Shown here piece after piece: positions 44,955-54,335 of a stretch of DNA of 61,991 bases. Under the pieces are notes generated by a model. It had not been told where the DNA came from and did no database searches. It saw only the letters and a list, made by a program, of their open reading frames with translations. Position 1 is the first letter of the stretch; the number at the start of each line of letters is the position of its first letter. The DNA lies in NCBI RefSeq assembly GCF_011762225.1, contig NZ_JAASQI010000013.1, positions 1-61,991 on the forward strand. Direction: 5' to 3'. The stretch is from Pseudochelatococcus lubricantis. GTDB taxonomy: Bacteria; Pseudomonadota; Alphaproteobacteria; Rhizobiales; Beijerinckiaceae. A program made the translations under genes and the position numbers.

Positions 44955-45758
44955 ATGGAGCCTGCCGGCAAGAACGAACTCATCATATCGGATGTAACCC
45001 TCGGCTATGGCCGCGTGCCGGTTATCCGCCATTTTAGCTTGCCACCGCTGCGGCGCGGCTCGCTCACGGCACTCATAGGGCCGAACGCCGCCGGCAAATC
45101 CACCCTGCTGCGCGGTCTCGCCGGGTTGGGCGATATCACGGGCAGCGTCCGGCTCGATGGGCAGGAGTTGGTCGGGCGACCGCGGGCGGAGCGGGCGGCC
45201 CGTCTTGGCTACATGCCTCAGACACTGCCATCCGGGATCGGCCTGTCGGTTCTGGAGACGGTTGTCGGCGCTCTGCGTGCCTCGCCTCCCGCGAATACTC
45301 GGACGGAAAGCCCGTCGGCGGCCCCTATTCAGCGGGCCTATGAGGCGCTTGCCGAGATCGGGATCGCGGAACTCGCCAACCGGAGCTTGAGCGCGCTGTC
45401 CGGTGGCCAGCGGCAGATGGCGAGCCTTGCGCAGGTGGTCGTGCGCAGACCGGAGGTTTTGTTGCTCGACGAGCCGACCAGTGCGCTCGATCTGCGCTAT
45501 CAGGCGCTGGTCATGAAGCAGGCGGTTCGTCTGGCGCGTCAGCATGGCATGATTGTCCTCATCGTCCTCCACGACATAGCGCTTGCCGCGCAGTATGCCG
45601 ACCAGATCGCCATTCTCCACCAAGGCGCGCTGCATGACTTCGGCACTCCGGCGAATGTCGTCACCAGTGCCATGCTGGCAGCGGTGTATGAGGTCGAGGC
45701 GCGTGTTGAGCATTGCACGAAAGGCACGCTGCAGATCATCGTCGATCAGGCAGAGTGA
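44955..45758 (+). CDS. ABC transporter ATP-binding protein, FecE/FhuC type
   Basis: A 267-residue ATPase: Walker A GPNAAGKST (42-50), signature LSGGQRQMASLAQ, Walker B VLLLDEPTSALDLRYQ, and the family's VLHDIALAAQYADQIAILHQ. It follows the permease by 2 bp and completes the importer. Confidence 0.93.
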   Translation: MEPAGKNELIISDVTLGYGRVPVIRHFSLPPLRRGSLTALIGPNAAGKSTLLRGLAGLGDITGSVRLDGQELVGRPRAERAARLGYMPQTLPSGIGLSVLETVVGALRASPPANTRTESPSAAPIQRAYEALAEIGIAELANRSLSALSGGQRQMASLAQVVVRRPEVLLLDEPTSALDLRYQALVMKQAVRLARQHGMIVLIVLHDIALAAQYADQIAILHQGALHDFGTPANVVTSAMLAAVYEVEARVEHCTKGTLQIIVDQAE

Positions 45759-45980
45759 GTTTCTAGTTGTTCATTTGAATGCGGCCATCCTTGATGGTTC
45801 TGTTCATCAATTTAACCTGACTTTAGCGTTCCCCATAGTGCCACGTTGCTTCGCGTAAACGGGCGCTACCGCATCCAGATGTCGAATGACGATCTCCATT
45901 CCTATAGGCGGCACCGCCGTCGCCGTGTGTCGGTTGCGCACCGGCAATGACGAAGGACGATGAGCTGACAAAACCCCAGG

Positions 45981-46160
45981 CAATTTCTTTTTGTTTCAGG
46001 GCAAATTGGCAGCCGGGGCGATGGAACATCTGAACCTGATTTCGAACGTCAGGTTCAGCTGGCCTTCGACAATCTCCAGGCCACACTCGACGCCGCAGGC
46101 TGCACGTACGATGATCTCGTGGACGTCACGACGTTCCATACGGACCCGGAGAACAAGTAG
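45981..46160 (+). pseudogene. RidA (YjgF) family fragment
   Basis: An open stretch without a start reads QFLFVSGQIGSRGDGTSEPD, then RQVQLAFDNLQATLDAAGCT and LVDVTTFHTDPENK before TAG. This is the middle of a RidA protein (imine/enamine deaminase). The N-terminus is lost and the last third is cut by the stop. The remaining part of the 45759-46176 spacer shows no gene. Confidence 0.75.
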
Positions 46161-46176
46161 ATCCTGAAGCTTTCCC

Positions 46177-47142
46177 TCATCCGCCGACTGTCAGGACGGC
46201 CTTCCCGCTGAACTCTCTCTTCAGAAGTTCGCGGGCCGTTTTATCGATTCTCGTCCATTGTGCGGTTCGTCCGATAACCGGGCGCAAACTCCCCTCCGAC
46301 AGGCGGCGGGCGAGGTCGGCAAGAATGGCCGATCCATCGGCCGCCCCCTCGGGCCGGGTCAACTCATCGATCAGGAAGAAGCCGTAAAGAACCGTGCCAC
46401 CATACGCTCCGCCCGACTGTAGACGGAAGCGACGGGCGTCAAAGGTCGTGAGCGTGTCCTGTGAAGCATCGCCGAAGAGAACGCAAACGCCGCGCGGCGC
46501 CAGCCACATCAGCGCTTCGCCCAGGAGAGTGCCCCCAACGCCCTCCAGGATCAGATCGTAGGGGCCGCCTTTCTCGGCTGCTTCGAGACCGACTGCGATC
46601 TCTTCTGCGCCAAGGTTGCGTAGGAATTCCGTATTTGCCGCGGCCCGTACAAAGGCTGTCACATGCGCGCCCGCAGCCGCTGCGAGTTGGACCGCATAGA
46701 CGCCGACACCGCCCGTAGCCGCCGTGACAAGAACACGACTTCCCTTGCCGATCGCCTTCTTCTGCAACGCTATGGCCGCGGTGAGCCCGGCGACAGGAAG
46801 AGTCGAGGCCGCTTCGAAACTCACGCCATCGGGGATTTTGGCCAGCCGGCTGGTCGGCACGGCTACGCGTTCCGCCCAGCCTCCTCCCCACACCAAGCCC
46901 ACGACGCGATCGCCCGGCTGGAACCCGGATCCTTTCGGTGCGCTTTCCACCACGCCCGACAGATCCCATCCGGGCCGGTCGCCGTCGACACCTTCGTGAA
47001 GTGCTGCTCGAACCTCACCGTTGTTCAAAGAGAAGGCACGAACCGCGACAATTGCCTCGCCCGGCGCGGCTCCAGGTTCTGTATGCTCGGCAAGAACGAG
47101 GTGAGTTTCTGGACCCGTCTTTGAAACAGTAACAGCTTTCAA
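46177..47142 (-). CDS. Zinc-less quinone oxidoreductase / MDR-family alcohol dehydrogenase
   Basis: A 321-residue medium-chain dehydrogenase. The nucleotide motif TAATGGVGVYAVQLAAAAG (about 140-158) is of the quinone-reductase type, and the structural-zinc cysteines of classical alcohol dehydrogenases are absent. LSGVVESAPKGSGFQPGDRV and NLGAEEIAVGLEAA fit the family. It probably reduces quinones or enones with NADPH. Confidence 0.88.
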   Translation of the reverse strand: MKAVTVSKTGPETHLVLAEHTEPGAAPGEAIVAVRAFSLNNGEVRAALHEGVDGDRPGWDLSGVVESAPKGSGFQPGDRVVGLVWGGGWAERVAVPTSRLAKIPDGVSFEAASTLPVAGLTAAIALQKKAIGKGSRVLVTAATGGVGVYAVQLAAAAGAHVTAFVRAAANTEFLRNLGAEEIAVGLEAAEKGGPYDLILEGVGGTLLGEALMWLAPRGVCVLFGDASQDTLTTFDARRFRLQSGGAYGGTVLYGFFLIDELTRPEGAADGSAILADLARRLSEGSLRPVIGRTAQWTRIDKTARELLKREFSGKAVLTVGG

Positions 47143-47173
47143 TGTAACTCTCCCGATTCAGTATTCGATCAGA

Positions 47174-47660
47174 CTAAGAAGGTAGTGATTTCCAGGCTGG
47201 TTCACCGGATTCCTCCGCCAAGGCGGCCTCGGTGATCGGCCGCTGGCCGGCCGCCATTAGTGCCGACGTTTCGGCCGGAATATCGTGAGCGAACTGGTCG
47301 CGGAACTTTGTCTGGTCGATATAGAGGTCGGCACCACCGTCAGTGAGCTTGACCGGGGTCGCAAGCCTATCCCCAAGCGTCCCGCCAGGAAACATGCCAG
47401 CCAGATCGGATGCAGATTCGCCAGAGTCTGCTGCGAAGGCAGCCACATACACGAGTGACTTGACGTTATCATGCCCATTCGCGGCGTTAGAGATAATCTG
47501 GCCTCCGTATGAATGACCGACGAGCACCACCGAACCCCTCGATGCTCCCGATGACGTCGGAGACGAGGCGTGTATCATTAGGGACGCTGCGCAACGGATT
47601 GGCGACGGCTATCGTCTTATATTGAGTGTTGACACGCGATGCTTGCGCATAGTTGCAGCA
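47174..47660 (-). pseudogene. Alpha/beta hydrolase, frameshifted and truncated
   Basis: Two frames make one protein: an upstream part ASRVNTQYKTIAVANPLRSV and LVSDVIGSIEG, and then (after a frameshift near 47545) VVLVGHSYGGQIISNAANGH with the nucleophile Ser in GHSYGG. The C-terminus ends after EPAWKSLPS, before the Asp and His of the triad. The N-terminus is also missing. Confidence 0.75.
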
Positions 47661-47675
47661 GCCGAATATTGGTCC

Positions 47676-48008
47676 TTATCGACGGCACTCGCGCCGGCTA
47701 GGATCGCGCCTGCAGCGCTCCCAGCGTGCGTGATCGGCCATAACCTGAGCGTTTCTTGCAATTTCTTGCGTCATTCGGGTCTGTTCGAGCGACTTCAGTT
47801 GCGCGTTGTCGCGTCGGCGCTGTTGTTCCAGCATGCAGTCCGTATAAGCGCGAGACCCATAGGAAGCTCCAAAGCTCTGGCAAGTACCCGCGTCCCTATA
47901 CCGCCGTTCTTCAGCCGACACACATCCTGTGACAGCGAGGCCGAGCAGGACTATAGAGAATATGGTTAGCGCAGACCGACGATGTTCGACGGAAGGATAT
48001 TGCGGCAT
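47676..48008 (-). CDS. Small putative lipoprotein
   Basis: A 110-residue protein with a signal sequence ending in the lipobox LAVTGC (Cys about 28), then a Cys-containing basic, glutamine- and arginine-rich region (CQSFGASYGSRAYTDCMLEQ, then REC near the end). GGAGATC precedes the ATG at 48008. Four cysteines after the lipobox could make disulfides in the periplasm. Unknown function. Confidence 0.7.
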   Translation of the reverse strand: MPQYPSVEHRRSALTIFSIVLLGLAVTGCVSAEERRYRDAGTCQSFGASYGSRAYTDCMLEQQRRRDNAQLKSLEQTRMTQEIARNAQVMADHARWERCRRDPSRRECRR

Positions 48009-48227
48009 TCTGTTGATCTCCTTTTGAGAATGAGCGCGGGCGGTCCATGCGCAACGCAAGCGAGGCACACCGGGTGCAAGCGCGAATGAGAGGAGGTAAT
48101 GTCTGTTCAAACTGATTGTCCTTTATTTGAGAGGACCCGCGCGCAGTCGGCAAAGCTGTGCGGAAATCGATTCCGTTTAGCCACGGACTCTGCTGCGGGT
48201 GATGGCAGCGGCCAAAGTCCTCGCGCT

Positions 48228-48914
48228 TTATTGCATTGGCGAGAAACCCAAGGCCGACGCGAAACTATTGGCGCCATTATAAACGCAATGCAGGGTGACA
48301 CAGGGCCAGACCGATCCCGTTGCCCGGAAAAGGACAGCGGATAGAAGACCGACCATGATCGCGACAGGCAGGATCACGCTGACGCCGTGCGCGAGCCCGA
48401 AGATGATTGAGCTCAGAACGATACCGGCAAAGGCGCCATAGCGGTTGAGCGCATTCGCAACGACGCCTCTGAACAGGATTTCCTCGCCGAACGGCGTGAA
48501 GATGGCTCCGCCGAGAAAGGACAAGACAAAGGGAAGCGGGCCGCCGCGGGCCGCTGCATGCAGGATACCTTGAGGGTCGTTGCTCCCGAACCACGTCAGG
48601 TATGTGAACTGTATGATCAGGTTGAGGCCATAGGCGATGATCCCCGCTCCAATGGCGATCATGCCCCAGCGGGGGGAGACTCGTCTGAACCCGAACGGGC
48701 CGAGCGCCCGTATCCGCAGGCCGAATGCCGCGGCGAAAGCACCGACGCCGACGAAGCCGCCCGCAGTCGAACCGACAACCCCGAGAAGAACAGGATCGCT
48801 CTGAGGAAGAAACCCCAATAGCAGGCCGAACGAGACAAGAAGCAGTGCATACACCGCGAGTCCTATCAGTATCTCCGGCCAGCCGGGTCGTTTCCATCGA
48901 TCATGTGTAATCAT
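48228..48914 (-). CDS. CPBP-family intramembrane metalloprotease
   Basis: A 228-residue membrane protein with about six to seven hydrophobic helices and the three CPBP (Abi/CAAX protease) motifs: FGEEILFRG (Glu144-Glu145), FGLAHG, and HCVYNGANS. The start at 48914 has GAGG 6 bp upstream. A longer open reading to 49070 adds an unrelated hydrophilic segment and probably is not used. Members cleave membrane proteins or serve in bacteriocin immunity. Confidence 0.82.
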   Translation of the reverse strand: MITHDRWKRPGWPEILIGLAVYALLLVSFGLLLGFLPQSDPVLLGVVGSTAGGFVGVGAFAAAFGLRIRALGPFGFRRVSPRWGMIAIGAGIIAYGLNLIIQFTYLTWFGSNDPQGILHAAARGGPLPFVLSFLGGAIFTPFGEEILFRGVVANALNRYGAFAGIVLSSIIFGLAHGVSVILPVAIMVGLLSAVLFRATGSVWPCVTLHCVYNGANSFASALGFSPMQ

Positions 48915-49185
48915 TGTCAACCTCAGGTACTTCACAGCTCCCAGGAGAGTTTCGGCATAATACCTGTCGGCATTGAGCTGCATCTGCCGCCATGCCTCAT
49001 GCTCTTGCGGTGACGGCGTTGGATAGAGCGCGTTGAGCGGCGTTCCCTCGCGCACGGCGGTATGCAACATCTCCTGGGGTTCGGCGCTGATTGAGGTGGG
49101 GACGGGGATTCTGCGTTCGTCTACGCGGACGCCCTGTCAACTAGACGGTTTTCGGCTGTCTACCATTGGCGACTTCTCCCAATCC

Positions 49186-49208
49186 ATCTGATCGGAACGC
49201 GCTCTAGA
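49186..49208 (-). repeat. Repeat box, single copy
   Basis: ATCTGATCGGAACGCGCTCT, then AGA, matches the second box of the repeat at 19902 and the inverse of the box at 32134. It lies between the CPBP gene and the 3' end of the GST gene. Confidence 0.7.
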
Positions 49209-49252
49209 AATCGACGTTGGCGGTAATGCCGGTCGTCAGCCCCGCTCACCGC

Positions 49253-49873
49253 TCAGCCTTCGGCCTCACGCGCGAGCACCTTTTGCACTGCCGGATCGCC
49301 GGCCAGCCTGTCATGAAGCGCTTGCACGTTCGGATATCCTTCCAGGCCGCCCGGCAGAAGCTTCAGCGCCCAGCGGATCATCGGGAAGGAATAGGCGTCG
49401 ATCACCGAGCGCGCGCCATCCAGGATGTACTCCCGTCCATCGAGGTGGCGGTCGAGAATACCGAACTGCTTCGCGACAAGCTTGTGTCCGGCTTCTACCA
49501 CCGCCTGCCGGGCCGTTTCGCTTGTGTCGCTTGTGTAGCGGGAAGGCATGAAGATCGGCCAGAAGGCGGCATGGACGTCCGAAGTAAAGAAGGCGGACCA
49601 GCGATGCGCTTCGGCCCTGGCGCGCAGGCCATCTCCGCCGGCAAGCCCAGCCTCGGGGTGCTTGTGTGCCAGGTAGTCGAGGATCGCGCCGGCCTGCGTC
49701 AGAAGCCAGCCGTCCCCTTCACGAAGCGTCGGGACGGCACCGGCGGGATTTACTGCGAGAAGCTCCTTGGAGCCATACTGCACCTTGACCGCCTCGTAAG
49801 GAGCGCCGATCCATTCGAGAGCGACGTGCGGGGCCAGAGAGCAGGCACCTACGGCGTAGTAGAGTGTAGGCAT
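49253..49873 (-). CDS. Glutathione S-transferase
   Basis: A 206-residue cytosolic GST. The thioredoxin-like domain starts LYYAVGACSLAPHVALEWIG with the candidate catalytic Ser/Cys at residues 10-12 (beta-class style), NPAGAVPTLREGDGWLLTQA is the glutathione-binding cis-Pro region, and the C-terminal helical domain follows. It lies beside a Kef-type antiporter gene; Kef systems are gated by glutathione adducts, so the pairing is sensible. Confidence 0.88.
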   Translation of the reverse strand: MPTLYYAVGACSLAPHVALEWIGAPYEAVKVQYGSKELLAVNPAGAVPTLREGDGWLLTQAGAILDYLAHKHPEAGLAGGDGLRARAEAHRWSAFFTSDVHAAFWPIFMPSRYTSDTSETARQAVVEAGHKLVAKQFGILDRHLDGREYILDGARSVIDAYSFPMIRWALKLLPGGLEGYPNVQALHDRLAGDPAVQKVLAREAEG

Positions 49874-49981
49874 GATTTGTCCTCATCCTGTTGTTCGACT
49901 CCGATGGAATTTGCGACGGAGCCGAGACGGTTCACTGCACAGATGGTCACGTCGGAGTGTGCATTCGCCGAAAGTCTGACA

Positions 49982-51724
49982 TCACAGCGGCTTTCGGACG
50001 GGTTGAAGGAGCAGTCGGCTGCTGCCCGACATGGTGTCTCCGTGAACCTGCTCGGCCAGGCGTTCGGCATCGCGCCGACGAATGTCGGTGGCGGCGGCTT
50101 CAACATCGGCTTCCCCGTAGCCCAGCGCCCGCAAACCTTCCGCTCCCATCAGGTAGGCGGATTCGACCGTTTCGCGGATCTGGTAATCGACTCCCGCTCG
50201 GATCAGATCTACCGCGTGTCCACGATCGTAGCTGCGGACAAGAAGCTTTGCCTGGGTGAACTCGTGTTGCGCCAGCTCCACGATCTTCATCGCGGCCTTG
50301 GGGTCGTCGACACAGACCATGATCGCATCAGCTTCCCCGGCACCGGAGTGGTGCAGCGTATCGAGCCGGGTCCCGTCGCCGAAGAAGACCTTGAACCCAT
50401 ATCGCCCGGCATCGCGAATGCGGTCAGGGTCCTTGTCGATGACAGAAAGCTCGACGCCCTGCGATAAAGGTATCTGTGATGCGATCTGACCGAAGCGTCC
50501 AAACCCGACGATAAGGACCCGCCCCTTGAGATCATGGGCGGGATCGATGCCATCCATCGACGCTTCCGTTCGAAGCAGAAGGTCGGTCGCTATTGTGAGC
50601 AGCGGGGTCAGCACCATTGACAGGATCACGACGGTAGCGAACAGCGCATTCTCGCGTGCATCGATAACGCCGCCTGCCATCGCTGCTGCATAAAGGACGA
50701 AGGCGAATTCGCCGCCCTGGAGGAACATCGACGTACGATGCAGGGCCTGATGGTTCGAGCTGCCGAACAGACGCGCGACCACATAGACCACGGCGCCCTT
50801 CGCGACCGTGAACGCGCCCAGCATGGCCAGCAGAAGCGGCCATTCGGCCGCGACGATCGAAAGGTCCAGCGACATGCCGACAGCAAGAAAGAACAGTCCC
50901 ATGAGCAGACCGCGAAACGGCTCGATATCGCTTTCGATCTGGTGCCGGTAGCTCGAACTCGAGAGCATCACTCCGGCGAGAAACGCGCCCATCGCCATCG
51001 ACAATCCGGCGACGTCCATCAGCAGCGCTGCGCCAAGCACCACCAGCAGCGCACCTGCCGTCAGCACTTCGCGGGTGCGCGCGCGTGCCAGCAAGGTGAA
51101 GAACGGATTCAGACCCCAGCGCGATATGCCCAGAAGCACGAGCAGGGCCGCGACGGCTATGAGGGCGTCCGTCCATCCTGACTGTCCATGCGAGAGCGGC
51201 GAGAGGAAGGCGACCACCGCCAGGAGCGGCACGATCATCAGATCCTCAAACAGCAGGATGGCAACCGACTTCTGTCCCTGTGCGCCCGAAATCTCGCCCC
51301 GATCCTGCAGCACCGATATGATGACGGCGGTTGAGGATAAGACAAAGCCCGCCCCGGCGATGAAAGCGACGGTCGCGGATAGGCCGAGGAGCATCGCGCC
51401 CGTCAGAGCAAGGACGGCTGTCGCGGCGAAGACCTGGACAAGGCCCAATCCGAAAATCTGGGTACGCATCGCCCATAACTTGTTCGGGCGCAGTTCCAGT
51501 CCGATCACGAACAGGAACATCACCACCCCAAGCTCGGAAAAATGGAGGATGGATTGGGTATCGGTGAGCAGCCCCAGCACCGATGGCCCGACAAGAACGC
51601 CAGCGGCGAAGTAGCCGAGCACCGATCCCAGCCCCAGCCGGCGGAACAACGGCACAGCAACAACAGCGGCTCCCATCAGCACGACTGCCGGTCCAATCGT
51701 TTGCCCCAGGCTCACTTCAGCCAT
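49982..51724 (-). CDS. Glutathione-gated K+/H+ antiporter family protein (KefB/KefC-like)
   Basis: A 580-residue CPA2 antiporter: about 12-13 hydrophobic helices in the first 385 residues, with LEFSE-like FSELGVVMFLFVIGLELRP and the conserved Asp in LLFEDLMIVPLLA, then a cytosolic RCK domain with NAD motif VLIVGFGRFGQIAS (about residue 400) and a short hydrophilic tail. Known relatives protect cells from electrophiles by acidifying the cytoplasm. The truncated hydrolase ORF overlaps its start by 13 bp. Confidence 0.9.
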   Translation of the reverse strand: MAEVSLGQTIGPAVVLMGAAVVAVPLFRRLGLGSVLGYFAAGVLVGPSVLGLLTDTQSILHFSELGVVMFLFVIGLELRPNKLWAMRTQIFGLGLVQVFAATAVLALTGAMLLGLSATVAFIAGAGFVLSSTAVIISVLQDRGEISGAQGQKSVAILLFEDLMIVPLLAVVAFLSPLSHGQSGWTDALIAVAALLVLLGISRWGLNPFFTLLARARTREVLTAGALLVVLGAALLMDVAGLSMAMGAFLAGVMLSSSSYRHQIESDIEPFRGLLMGLFFLAVGMSLDLSIVAAEWPLLLAMLGAFTVAKGAVVYVVARLFGSSNHQALHRTSMFLQGGEFAFVLYAAAMAGGVIDARENALFATVVILSMVLTPLLTIATDLLLRTEASMDGIDPAHDLKGRVLIVGFGRFGQIASQIPLSQGVELSVIDKDPDRIRDAGRYGFKVFFGDGTRLDTLHHSGAGEADAIMVCVDDPKAAMKIVELAQHEFTQAKLLVRSYDRGHAVDLIRAGVDYQIRETVESAYLMGAEGLRALGYGEADVEAAATDIRRRDAERLAEQVHGDTMSGSSRLLLQPVRKPL

Positions 51725-52101
51725 CCACGTGTCTTTCCCATCAGCGCGGCCTTCGACGCACGACCAGGCCCGCTGCGAGCGATGTAGCGGATCACCCGGC
51801 CGCCGCCCGTCGAGTGCCCGACGTGAACCGCGTCCTTCAGATCGAGCTCCCGCACCAGCTCCGCGACGTCGGACGCATATGTGTCCATCTCGTTTCCAGT
51901 ATCGGTCTGCTCGGTGCGACCATGACCGCGCCGGTCATGTGCGATGACGCGGTAGTCCTTGCCGAGGAGGAACAGCATCTGGTTGTCCCGGTCGTCCGCG
52001 CTCAGCGGCCAGTCAAGATAGGACATGATGGGCCGGACTTCGCGCGGACCCCGATCCTTGTAGAAGATCCGGTTTCCCTCCTGCGTCGTAAGCGTCGTCA
52101 T
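51712..52101 (-). pseudogene. Truncated haloperoxidase-type alpha/beta hydrolase
   Basis: A 129-residue N-terminal half of a non-heme haloperoxidase-like hydrolase: WPLSADDRDNQMLFLLGKDY, RVIAHDRRGHGRTEQ and nucleophile motif VGHSTGGGRVIRYIAR. It ends at KGTRGWLK-like residues before the catalytic Asp and His (family length is near 275). The oxyanion-hole HGWPL is LDWPL here. It is a relic although the frame is open. Confidence 0.7.
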
Positions 52102-52188
52102 GGTGTTCTTTCCTTTCCTCAGATTTTCGGATGGGAAGACCGGGTTGCCATCTATTCCCGATGGCGAGCTATTTGTGTTGAGGCCTCC

Positions 52189-53229
52189 TCATGCCTGCAC
52201 CACAGCCGCACGAACGACTGGCGCCACTTCAGTACCCAAAAGCTCGATCGAACGCTTCATCGCCGCCGTTTCCAGAGAGGCGGTGCTCATCTGAAAGGTT
52301 ATGCGGGAAAGGCCGCCCAGCACCCGGCTCGCCTGAAGCATCTTCTCGGCAACCGTTGCCGGAGCGCCGATCAGGAAGGCGCCTCGCGGGCTGGCCATGT
52401 CTTCGAACTGCTCGCGTGTCGGGGGCGCCCAGCCACGTTCGCGACCGACCTTCGCTGTCAGATGCGACCATCCAGGGAAGAAGGCATCCCTGGCGGCTGC
52501 GTCTGTCTCGCCGACGAAACCCATCGCATGAATGCCCACCCTGAGCTTTTCGGCATCGTGCCCCGCGCGCATACCGGCCTCGCGATAGAGATCGATGAGC
52601 GGGCGAAACCGTTCAAAGGTTCCACCAATGATCGCCACCATCAGCGGAAGGCCGAGCGCGCCGGCACGCGCGAAGGATTGCGGCGTACCGCCTACACCCA
52701 TCCATAGCGGCAGCCGCCGCTGGTGGGGCCGCGGGAAGACGCCCTGGCCGTTCAGCGCCGGACGGAATCGGCCTTCCCAGACAGGATTGTTTGTCTCTCC
52801 AAGCTTTATGAACAGGTCTAGCTTCTCGGCGAAGAGTTCGTCATATGCCCGTGTGTCCAGGCCGAAAAGAGGAAAGGCCTCGCCGAACGAACCTCGGCCG
52901 ACGACGAGTTCGGCGCGTCCTCTGGAAATCAGGTCAAGGGTTGAGAATTCCTGGAAGACGCGGACAGGATCGGCGGCACTCAATACTGTCACCGCACTCG
53001 TCAATCGAATCTTGCTGGTACGCGCCGCTGCTGCGGCGAGTATGATCGCAGGCGCGGAATCGAGGAATTCGGCGCGGTGATGCTCGCCGATGCCGAAGAC
53101 ATCGAGCCCAACCCGATCGGCGACCTCGACTTCATCAAGAAGTTCGGCCATGCGGTCGGTCGCCGAAGGGAGCTTTCCTGTCGTCGGATCAGGAAGGATC
53201 GCGGCAAAACTGTCGACGCCAATTTCCAT
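52189..53229 (-). CDS. LLM-class flavin-dependent oxidoreductase
   Basis: A 346-residue luciferase-like TIM-barrel monooxygenase: LDVFGIGEHHRAEFLDSAPA, LTSAVTVLSAADPVRVFQEF, GRAELVVGRGSFGEAFPLFG, and WMGVGGTPQSFARAG. The ATG at 53229 has GGAGG 8 bp upstream. These enzymes use reduced FMN supplied by a partner. Substrate unknown. It runs in the same direction as the isochorismatase-like gene. Confidence 0.9.
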   Translation of the reverse strand: MEIGVDSFAAILPDPTTGKLPSATDRMAELLDEVEVADRVGLDVFGIGEHHRAEFLDSAPAIILAAAAARTSKIRLTSAVTVLSAADPVRVFQEFSTLDLISRGRAELVVGRGSFGEAFPLFGLDTRAYDELFAEKLDLFIKLGETNNPVWEGRFRPALNGQGVFPRPHQRRLPLWMGVGGTPQSFARAGALGLPLMVAIIGGTFERFRPLIDLYREAGMRAGHDAEKLRVGIHAMGFVGETDAAARDAFFPGWSHLTAKVGRERGWAPPTREQFEDMASPRGAFLIGAPATVAEKMLQASRVLGGLSRITFQMSTASLETAAMKRSIELLGTEVAPVVRAAVVQA

Positions 53230-53446
53230 GAATACTCCCTCCATAATTCATTGTTCGATATGGGCGCCCCATGAGGATCGCTGTTGAGTTGGTCATTCCG
53301 AGCGACAGGTTGCCGTTCATTCCGTTTCCGGACGCGCGATGCGTCCTTAAAGACATCTTCTTGATCCTCGGAAAGGGGGAGGGGTGATGAGACTCGACGA
53401 GCAATCGGGGGCGTTCGCCGTCGCATAACCCCGCCACCCGCCCCGA

Positions 53447-54109
53447 TCAGCCGCCCGACGGTCCAGCGGCACCGACCGGGGTGTTGAGCAACTGCTGTTC
53501 CCAAAGATACGCGATGCCGCTGCCGCTGAAGTGCTCGATGAGAATCTCGGTCAGCTCCTCGACATGTTCGGTGCGTGCCCAATCGCGTTGCCATTCGCCA
53601 GCGAGCGCCATCACGGTCATCACGTTCGCGCCGGCCGCGATCATGCGCTGCACGGCGACTTCGTGAGACTCCTTCGAAATCCCTCCCGACGCATCGGTGA
53701 TCACGGTCACGTCCCAACCTTCGCCGGCAGCCTGGATGACAGGCATCGCGACGCAGACCTCGGTCCACAGGCCGGCGATGATCAGCTGCTTGCGGCCGGT
53801 CGCCTTGACAGCGTTGACCACCTTCTCGTCCTGCCAGGTGTTCACCCACGTGCGATCGATGACTTCCTGGCCCGGAAATACGTCGGTGATCTGCTTGAAG
53901 AGAAGTCCACCGCGCGCCGCGATCACGCTGGTGAGAATGGTCGGCACCTTGAAGGCTTTCGCCAGCTTCGCCAGCGCGGTCGTGAGGTTGACCACGGCTT
54001 GCGGATCGTGGCTGTTCAGGTTCGCGAGCTGATAGGGCTGGTGGTCGATCAGAACGAGGACCGAGTCTTCCGGCCGAAGAAGCGAATCGAGACCGTTACG
54101 AAAGGTCAT
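53447..54109 (-). CDS. Isochorismatase-family hydrolase (YcaC-like)
   Basis: A 220-residue cysteine hydrolase: Asp22 in VLVLIDHQPYQ and the nucleophile Cys119 in AGLWTEVCVAMPV; GNPIVITDASGGISKESHE-like VITDASGGISKESHEVAVQR follows. AGGA precedes the ATG at 54109. It is divergent from a LysR gene (start 54336). YcaC proteins form octamers of unclear substrate. The spacer 53230-53446 holds no gene. Confidence 0.88.
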   Translation of the reverse strand: MTFRNGLDSLLRPEDSVLVLIDHQPYQLANLNSHDPQAVVNLTTALAKLAKAFKVPTILTSVIAARGGLLFKQITDVFPGQEVIDRTWVNTWQDEKVVNAVKATGRKQLIIAGLWTEVCVAMPVIQAAGEGWDVTVITDASGGISKESHEVAVQRMIAAGANVMTVMALAGEWQRDWARTEHVEELTEILIEHFSGSGIAYLWEQQLLNTPVGAAGPSGG

Positions 54110-54335
54110 GGAAACATCCTTTGCTGACGTTGCGGGCTGGGTTACTGGAAAGACGGGCGGCGCCTCAGACGACGCCTCAATTGACACTCTCATTTCTTGT
54201 TATGGCGCGGTAGCATCCTTTCCCGCGAAGCTGTGTCGCGAAATGAGGAACGCCAACGTCGACACCGTCGTTTCTATTTGTGATATGATCGGATTGCTTC
54301 GAGCACTAAACCGTCGCGCGTACAGGAACGTTGAT

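Noticed and set aside
48915-49070. N-terminal extension of the CPBP protease
   Set aside because: A better start with a ribosome site lies at 48914 and the extension is hydrophilic and unlike the family.
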